A stretch of DNA of 5,766 nucleotides, taken from positions 1-5,766 of the forward strand of contig JAPOHK010000065.1 in NCBI GenBank assembly GCA_029979485.1, in the 5' to 3' direction. The position numbers were made by a program, and so were the translations under genes. How positions within the stretch are numbered: position 1 is the first letter of the stretch; each line of letters opens with the position of its first letter. This stretch comes from Candidatus Planktophila limnetica (GTDB lineage: Bacteria; Actinomycetota; Actinomycetes; Nanopelagicales; Nanopelagicaceae). Under the pieces are notes generated by a model. It searched no databases. It had not been told where the DNA came from and was given only the letters and a program-made list of their open reading frames with translations. Positions 5,459 through 5,766 of this stretch are shown in pieces.

Positions 5459-5766
5459 ATGAAAAAGAGCACAAATCAGAGTATCGGGGCTTTTGGTGAA
5501 GAAAAGGTCAGCGAATATTTGCTTGCCCACCACTACGAAATAATTGAGCGCAATTGGCGAATTAGAGAAGGCGAAATAGATATCGTCGCACGCCCGCGTA
5601 AGGGAGTTTTCTCCTTCATTGAAGTTAAAACGAGATCCTCCGTCGCATTTGGACATCCATTTGAAGCAATCAATAATGACAAAGCCCATCGAATGCAGCG
5701 GTTGGCTCTTGCATGGCTTGCAACTCACAAGTGTTTCGGATGTGACTATGCAATAGATGTGGCGGC
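5459..5766 (+). CDS. yraN: YraN family protein (UPF0102), 3'-truncated by the window
   Basis: This is the first 102 residues of a UPF0102 protein, a small family (about 110-130 residues) with a restriction-endonuclease-like PD-(D/E)XK fold whose exact role is unsettled. The motifs are clear: GAFGEEKVSEYL at 10-21, ERNWRIREGEIDIV at 30-43 with Asp41, FIEVKTR at 53-59 with Glu55 and Lys57 forming the E-x-K pair, and FGHPFEAI followed by a conserved Lys-rich helix. The putative nuclease residues are intact. The ATG at 5459 was chosen; an in-frame GTG at 5450 would add only three residues. No ribosome site is visible. It lies 60 nt after rnhB, in the usual actinobacterial neighbourhood, although the DUF2469 gene often found between them is missing. 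Only a short C-terminal piece should lie beyond the window. Confidence 0.92.
   Translation, partial: MKKSTNQSIGAFGEEKVSEYLLAHHYEIIERNWRIREGEIDIVARPRKGVFSFIEVKTRSSVAFGHPFEAINNDKAHRMQRLALAWLATHKCFGCDYAIDVA

Noticed and set aside
5410..5499. 29-codon frame from TTG at 5410, overlapping yraN
   Set aside because: It has ordinary-looking codons but no ribosome site, a weak start codon and no family match. It is out of frame with both neighbours and too short to support.

Overview
The window looks like chromosomal DNA from a low-GC, gene-dense actinobacterium. The best guess is a streamlined freshwater type such as the acI/Nanopelagicales lineage. The lineage call rests on three things: a recognisable SepH (DUF3071), a family I know only from Actinobacteria; the block rplS-lepB-rnhB-yraN, which is common in Actinobacteria; and tiny or negative intergenic distances with several starts that lack a Shine-Dalgarno sequence. 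The genus is inference. Base composition was judged by eye only.

Left part (1-2713): the 3' end of an alkaline-phosphatase/nucleotide-pyrophosphatase family gene runs on the plus strand. It collides tail to tail with sepH, and the two share the 8-bp palindrome TTAATTAA, which supplies both stop codons. On the minus strand an MFS-type permease gene comes first, followed by sepH. The sepH GTG start overlaps the permease stop by 8 bp, so the pair is very probably one transcript with coupled translation.

Centre (2714-2739): the permease and an inositol-monophosphatase family gene diverge from about 26 bp. This gap holds a perfect 17-bp inverted repeat that presents the same -10-like hexamer TAGACT on each strand. 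Each hexamer sits 6-7 nt from an ATG, which suggests two mutually exclusive leaderless promoters.

Right part (3505-5766): an 88-nt leader precedes rplS (ribosomal protein L19). The L19 encoded here has an acidic C-terminal tail of about 58 residues, part of it encoded by a 12-bp tandem repeat. lepB (signal peptidase I) follows after 10 nt, rnhB (RNase HII) after another 8 nt, and then, after a 60-nt gap, the start of yraN (UPF0102 nuclease-fold protein), which is cut by the window end. The DUF2469 gene often found between rnhB and yraN in Actinobacteria is absent.

I see no RNA genes, mobile elements, CRISPR arrays or convincing intrinsic terminators. The window is essentially ordinary housekeeping DNA. 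The more unusual points are the shared-palindrome arrangements, the L19 tail repeat and the rplS leader. I do not see evidence for a wholly new biological system.
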